From Pseudomonadota bacterium (GTDB lineage: Bacteria; Pseudomonadota; Alphaproteobacteria; Micavibrionales; UBA2020): a stretch of DNA of 15,854 nt. The translations under genes and the position numbers were made by a program. Shown in pieces: positions 12,854-15,854 of this stretch (position 1 is the stretch's first letter; every line of letters begins with the position of its first letter). The stretch is taken from positions 1 through 15,854 of the forward strand of contig JAEXMB010000096.1 in the NCBI GenBank assembly GCA_023444705.1. Reading direction: 5' to 3'. The notes under the pieces are model-generated. The model made no database searches. It saw only the letters and a list, made by a program, of their open reading frames with translations, and was not told the DNA's origin.

Positions 12854-14050
12854 ATGGAACATACGCTGATCAGCACCGTCGTCGCCAGCCTTGTGGGCGC
12901 ATTTGTCTGCGGTTTTGCCGCCAAGAAAGTCGGCCTGCCGGCCATCGTCGGCTATCTTTTCGCGGGCATGCTGATCGGCCCTTATACCCCCGGCTTCGTC
13001 GCCGATATCGCAACCGCCCAGCAGCTGGCGGAAATCGGCATCATCTTGCTGATGTTCGGGGTGGGACTGCATTTCTCCTTCGCCGATCTGGTCAAAGTCC
13101 AAAACATCGCCGTGCCGGGCGCGCTCTTTCAAATGCTGATCGCCACCATCGTGGGCATGCTGGTCGCCAAGCTTGCCGGATATGGCTGGGTTGCAGGCGC
13201 GTTGTTCGGTTTCTCGCTCTCCGTCGCCAGTACCGTCGTGCTGTTGCGCGCACTTGAGGAACATAAACTTTTGCAGACCGAAAGCGGCAAGATCGCCGTC
13301 GGCTGGCTGATCGTCGAAGACATCGCGATGGTTCTTGCCCTCGTCTTGTTGCCGACCATCGCGGATCAGCTGGCGCACAGCGACGGTTTGAGCCCGCAGG
13401 CGCTGGCCACCGACATCGTGACAGTTTTGCTCAAGGTCGGCGGGTTTTTCGCGCTCATGATTCTGGTGGGCCGCCGCCTGCTGCCCCCGTTGCTGGTCGC
13501 CATCGCGCAGGTCAAGTCGCGCGAACTGATCACCCTTGGCACACTGGCCATCGCGCTTGGCTTTGCCTATCTGGCCTATACGGCCTTTGGCGCGTCGTTT
13601 GCGCTCGGCGCCTTCCTTGCCGGGCTTGTCCTGAGTGAAAGCGACATCGGCTACAAGGCGGCGGAGCAATCCCTGCCCATGCGCGATGCCTTCGCGGTCT
13701 TGTTCTTTGTCTCTGTCGGCATGCTGTTCGACCCGATGGTGGTAATACAGTCCCCCCTGATGGTTCTGGCGACGCTGGCCGTCATTATCATCGGCAAGTC
13801 GATTGCAGCGCTGCTGATTACGCGCCTGTTCCGCCAGCCGCGCGACGTCAGCCTGACCATTGCGTTCAGCCTCGCGCAGATCGGCGAGTTTTCATTCATC
13901 CTTGGCAGCATCGCCCTTGGCAGCGGGCTGATGGACCAGAAACTTTACGGCATGATCCTGGCCGGTGCGTTGCTGTCGACCGCGCTTAATCCGTTGCTGT
14001 TCTCCTTCCTTGACCGCAAATGGGCGCAACCGCGCGTCAGCGCCGCGTAA
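12854..14050 (+). CDS. CPA2 family cation:proton antiporter (KefB/YbaL-like), membrane domain only
   Basis: A 398-residue polytopic inner-membrane protein with about 12-13 helices, closest in look to the Na+/H+ exchanger domain of YbaL/KefB. Recognisable segments are VGYLFAGMLIGPYTPGFV (about 32-49), LAEIGIILLMFGVGLHFS (58-75), SVASTVVLLRALEE (123-136), GWLIVEDI with the ion-binding D156 (150-157), GAFLAGLVLSES and FFVSVGMLFD. YbaL and Kef proteins normally continue into a cytosolic RCK/TrkA-N nucleotide-binding domain; here the protein stops right after the last helix (FSFLDRKWAQPRVSAA). The DNA after the stop does not encode such a domain in any forward frame, so this is a domain-lacking form rather than a frameshift. 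AAGGA lies 6 nt before ATG 12854. Confidence 0.9.
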   Translation: MEHTLISTVVASLVGAFVCGFAAKKVGLPAIVGYLFAGMLIGPYTPGFVADIATAQQLAEIGIILLMFGVGLHFSFADLVKVQNIAVPGALFQMLIATIVGMLVAKLAGYGWVAGALFGFSLSVASTVVLLRALEEHKLLQTESGKIAVGWLIVEDIAMVLALVLLPTIADQLAHSDGLSPQALATDIVTVLLKVGGFFALMILVGRRLLPPLLVAIAQVKSRELITLGTLAIALGFAYLAYTAFGASFALGAFLAGLVLSESDIGYKAAEQSLPMRDAFAVLFFVSVGMLFDPMVVIQSPLMVLATLAVIIIGKSIAALLITRLFRQPRDVSLTIAFSLAQIGEFSFILGSIALGSGLMDQKLYGMILAGALLSTALNPLLFSFLDRKWAQPRVSAA

Positions 14051-14157
14051 ATTTTATCCAGCCGCCATACATGCGTATGATGCCCTTTACGCCGCGCTAA
14101 CTTTTGCCCCGCTATACTGGAATGTAGCTTCACATTCCACGTTCAGGCACCGCGCAT

Positions 14158-15042
14158 ATGGCCGACGAACAGCTCTTCGCACAGGGCAGCGACACGCACA
14201 CGCTTTTGCTGCCTTCATTGCGCAGGCAGATCGACATCATCGACGCCGCAGGGCTTGGCACGTGGGAATGGAACGTGCAGACGGGGGCCGTGATCTTCAA
14301 CCGCCGCTGGGCCGAAATGGCGGGCTATTCGCTGGAAGACCTTTCCCCGCTTTCCGTCGACACATGGGTTGGCATGGTGCATCCCGATGACCTCGAGCGC
14401 ACCAATACGCTGCTTGACCTGCACTTCAGGGGGCTGTCGCCCGTTTACGAGTGCGAATGCCGCATGCGCCACAAGAACGGCGGCTGGATATGGATCCTCA
14501 CCCGCGGCAAAATCCTGACGCGCACGCACGCCGGCGCGCCCATCCTGATGTGCGGCATCCACCTTGATATCACCACCCAGAAAAGAGTGATCGAGGCATT
14601 GCAGGAAAGCGAGCAGACCTACGAGCTGATCGCACTTGGCACGCCCAGCGCCATGTACGACTGGCATATCGCCAGCGACCTCGTCATCTGGCGCGGACGG
14701 GCGTTTGAGGTCATGGGCGTGGACGGCAACGAGGAACTGCCCCTGCATTCCGGCGAATTTCAGGACTGGGTCCACCCCGACGACCGCGACCGCTACCGCC
14801 GCACCCTGCGCCGCTATTTCAAGCGCGAAACCACGGCACTCAAAGATACGTTGCGCCTGCGCCGGCGCGACGGCCGGCTGATGTGGGTCGAGTACCACGG
14901 GGCCGCCATGTGGGACGACAAGGGCCGCGCGCAACGCCTGTTTGGCTCCTTCACCGACATCACGGCCAGTGCCAGCGGCGCGGCAGCGGCCTTGCATACA
15001 GCGCTGGGCGACGTACGGCGCAGGCTGTTTGCGTCGTCCTGA
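14158..15042 (+). CDS. Tandem PAS domain protein without output domain
   Basis: A 294-residue soluble protein made of two PAS_3-type sensor domains. PAS1 covers about 25-145: GLGTWEWNVQTGAVIFNRRW, HPDD at 75-78, the W-x-W of GGWIWILTRG and a terminal LDITTQKR. PAS2 covers about 155-272: YDWHIASDLVIWRGRAFEVM, HPDD at 206-209, RDGRLMWVEY and FTDIT. The conserved DIT ends normally pass a signal to a downstream histidine kinase, GGDEF or chemotaxis domain, but only about 24 residues follow (an Ala-rich helix ending RRRLFASS). The next gene is on the opposite strand, so no output domain has been lost by a nearby frameshift. It may act by binding a partner in trans. The ligand is unknown. The ribosome site before ATG 14158 is weak, and a TATACT at 14113-14118 may be its -10 box. 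Confidence 0.88.
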   Translation: MADEQLFAQGSDTHTLLLPSLRRQIDIIDAAGLGTWEWNVQTGAVIFNRRWAEMAGYSLEDLSPLSVDTWVGMVHPDDLERTNTLLDLHFRGLSPVYECECRMRHKNGGWIWILTRGKILTRTHAGAPILMCGIHLDITTQKRVIEALQESEQTYELIALGTPSAMYDWHIASDLVIWRGRAFEVMGVDGNEELPLHSGEFQDWVHPDDRDRYRRTLRRYFKRETTALKDTLRLRRRDGRLMWVEYHGAAMWDDKGRAQRLFGSFTDITASASGAAAALHTALGDVRRRLFASS

Positions 15043-15044
15043 AT

Positions 15045-15635
15045 TTATTGCGCCCCGGGCGCGGGTGCAGCCGACAGCAAGGCGGTCTCGATCGCGGCAG
15101 CGATATCCTTGTCAAGTGGGCTGGTGGTAGAGGCATAGCTGCCCAGCAATTCGCCATTGGCGCCTACAAGATATTTGTGGAAGTTCCAGCGCGGCTTGCT
15201 GCTCAGAAAACCGCCCTTGCCCTGCGCGGCGGCCCATTTATAGAATGGGTGGGCGCCATCGCCGCTGACCACCGTCTTGGCCGTGAATGGATAGGTGACG
15301 CCGTATTGCTTGCCGGTCTGCGCCACGACCTCCGACGCTTCGAGCGGTTCCTGCCCGCCGAAATCATTGGAGGGCACGGCCAGCACGACAAAGCCCTTGT
15401 CCTTATAGGTCTCGTACAGTTTTTCCAGCTCGCCGAACTGCCCGGCCAGGCCGCAGCCGGTGGCCGTGTTCACCACCAGCACCACCTTGCCTTTGTAGGT
15501 CGAAAGCGCGAGCGGCGCACCGTCTGGCGCGGTGAAAGAAAACGCATAGGCGTTCTGGCTGTCCTGCGCAGGCGCCTGCAACGGCAGCACAGCAAAAATC
15601 ATGGCGAGAATCAGGGCGGTCAGGTATCTGCTCAT
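15045..15635 (-). CDS. Exported glutathione peroxidase-like thiol peroxidase
   Basis: A 196-residue protein with a signal peptide (MSRYLTALILAMIFAVLPLQAPAQ, about 1-24), so probably periplasmic. The thioredoxin-like GPx fold is clear: KGKVVLVVNTATGCGLAGQF with the peroxidatic cysteine C61, VPSNDFGGQEP with the catalytic Gln95, and RWNFHKYLV with Trp150/Asn151. It should reduce hydrogen or lipid peroxides. C61 is the only cysteine: the second position of the usual F-P-C-N motif is serine, and the helix that carries the resolving cysteine in thioredoxin-dependent GPx enzymes reads VVAQTGKQYGV. The frame opens at 15707, but ATG 15635 is preceded by CAGGAG at 7 nt and starts the signal peptide. 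It converges with the PAS gene with a 2-nt gap. Confidence 0.9.
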   Translation of the reverse strand: MSRYLTALILAMIFAVLPLQAPAQDSQNAYAFSFTAPDGAPLALSTYKGKVVLVVNTATGCGLAGQFGELEKLYETYKDKGFVVLAVPSNDFGGQEPLEASEVVAQTGKQYGVTYPFTAKTVVSGDGAHPFYKWAAAQGKGGFLSSKPRWNFHKYLVGANGELLGSYASTTSPLDKDIAAAIETALLSAAPAPGAQ

Positions 15636-15717
15636 GTGGTGTCTCCTGCGGCATGTGAAAGATCTGCAAAAAATTCTAAGCGATGCCAACGTTTTAAGCA
15701 CCCTCAAAATCAGAACA

Positions 15718-15747
15718 TTGACGCCCCCGCCCCGGATATTCTATAAT
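15718..15747 (+). promoter_or_regulatory. Sigma70-like promoter of the GbsR/MarR-type regulator
   Basis: TTGACG (15718-15723) and a perfect TATAAT (15742-15747) are separated by 18 nt; together this is one of the best consensus promoters in the window. Transcription would begin near 15754, leaving a leader of about 27 nt before ATG 15781. Confidence 0.75.
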
Positions 15748-15767
15748 TTCAGTAATTTCTGAAATTA
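15744..15767. promoter_or_regulatory. Palindromic operator overlapping the -10 box
   Basis: TAATTTCAG (15744-15752) and CTGAAATTA (15759-15767) are perfect 9-bp arms around a 6-nt spacer. The site overlaps the -10 box and the expected transcription start, a typical place for a winged-helix repressor dimer to block its own promoter. Confidence 0.7.
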
Positions 15768-15780
15768 GTGACGGTGCGCC

Positions 15781-15854
15781 ATGAAGCTCCCCCCTCTTTT
15801 ACAAACTTTTGTGCTGCATTTCGGTGAAATGGGCAGCCGCTGGGGCATCAACCG
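15781..15854 (+). CDS. GbsR/MarR-type transcriptional regulator, N-terminal fragment
   Basis: Only the first 24 complete codons are in the window, starting MKLPPLLQTFVLHFGEMGSR and continuing WGINR. The F-x-x-x-x-G-x-x-x-x-x-W-G-I/L-x-R pattern is characteristic of the start of GbsR-like winged-helix regulators of the MarR superfamily, which sense small ligands such as choline or control envelope and transport genes. The DNA-binding domain and ligand pocket lie outside the window, so the assignment rests on this short motif. The gene has a strong promoter with an overlapping palindrome, which suggests autorepression. It is divergent from the GPx-like gene, so the same operator might affect both. 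Confidence 0.65.
   Translation, partial: MKLPPLLQTFVLHFGEMGSRWGIN

Noticed and set aside
12842..13669. 275-residue reverse-strand frame
   Set aside because: Antisense to the antiporter; the Gln/Asp/His-rich product is what membrane-helix codons give on the other strand.
14059..14157. Frameshift remnant of an RCK domain after the antiporter
   Set aside because: Only about 107 nt lie before the PAS gene, and no frame gives a nucleotide-binding G-x-G-x-x-G pattern.
15050..15062. GCGCCCCGGGCGC palindrome as a terminator between the PAS and GPx genes
   Set aside because: It lies within the coding end of the GPx gene and has no T-run on either side.

Overview
The window looks like a chromosomal segment of a moderately GC-rich alphaproteobacterium. 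The pointers are a DUF1489 protein (a family found mainly in Alphaproteobacteria), a Gpt-type xanthine phosphoribosyltransferase, a membrane-anchored class I cytochrome c, and tightly packed genes with GTGA/ATGA overlaps. Genus and order cannot be fixed from the sequence; a free-living Rhodospirillales- or Micavibrio-like bacterium is a guess. Most genes are housekeeping or envelope functions. No transposase, CRISPR array or rRNA is visible.

Layout. Positions 1-1444 hold a forward cluster: the C-terminus of a DUF1003 protein, a TRIC-family channel and a DUF1489 protein, joined by 4-nt stop/start overlaps, then a small SHOCT-like lipoprotein. A reverse-strand gene of unknown function (1451-2176) is divergent from polA (2325-5147), a full three-domain DNA polymerase I with an intact proofreading site. 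On the reverse strand between polA and gpt (5153-6246) sits a probable polymorphic toxin and immunity pair. Its toxin tip and immunity gene are much more AT-rich than anything around them. Then come gpt (6379-6900) and a cytochrome c (6944-7456) ended by a strong terminator, and a nitroreductase (7597-8199) with its own terminator.

Positions 8260-9006 are mostly not protein coding. A 70-residue reverse-strand ORF lies between two GC-rich nested inverted repeats, each of which exposes the same 15-nt G-rich sequence in its apical loop. A tRNA-Ser(CGA) follows. After that come an exported DUF2147-like protein, inorganic pyrophosphatase, and a secreted protein with a peptidoglycan-binding domain that ends in a strong bidirectional terminator. 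A reverse operon encodes a diacylglycerol-kinase-family lipid kinase and a metallophosphoesterase (ATGA overlap). Divergent from it is a KefB/YbaL-like antiporter lacking the usual RCK domain. A tandem-PAS protein with no output domain faces an exported one-cysteine glutathione-peroxidase-like protein. The window ends in the first codons of a GbsR/MarR-type regulator, whose promoter has a 9-bp-arm palindrome overlapping the -10 box.

Most notable are the toxin/immunity cassette with a mid-gene composition switch, the paired stem-loop elements around the small ORF at 8369-8581, the effector-less double-PAS protein, and the likely autoregulatory operator at 15744-15767.
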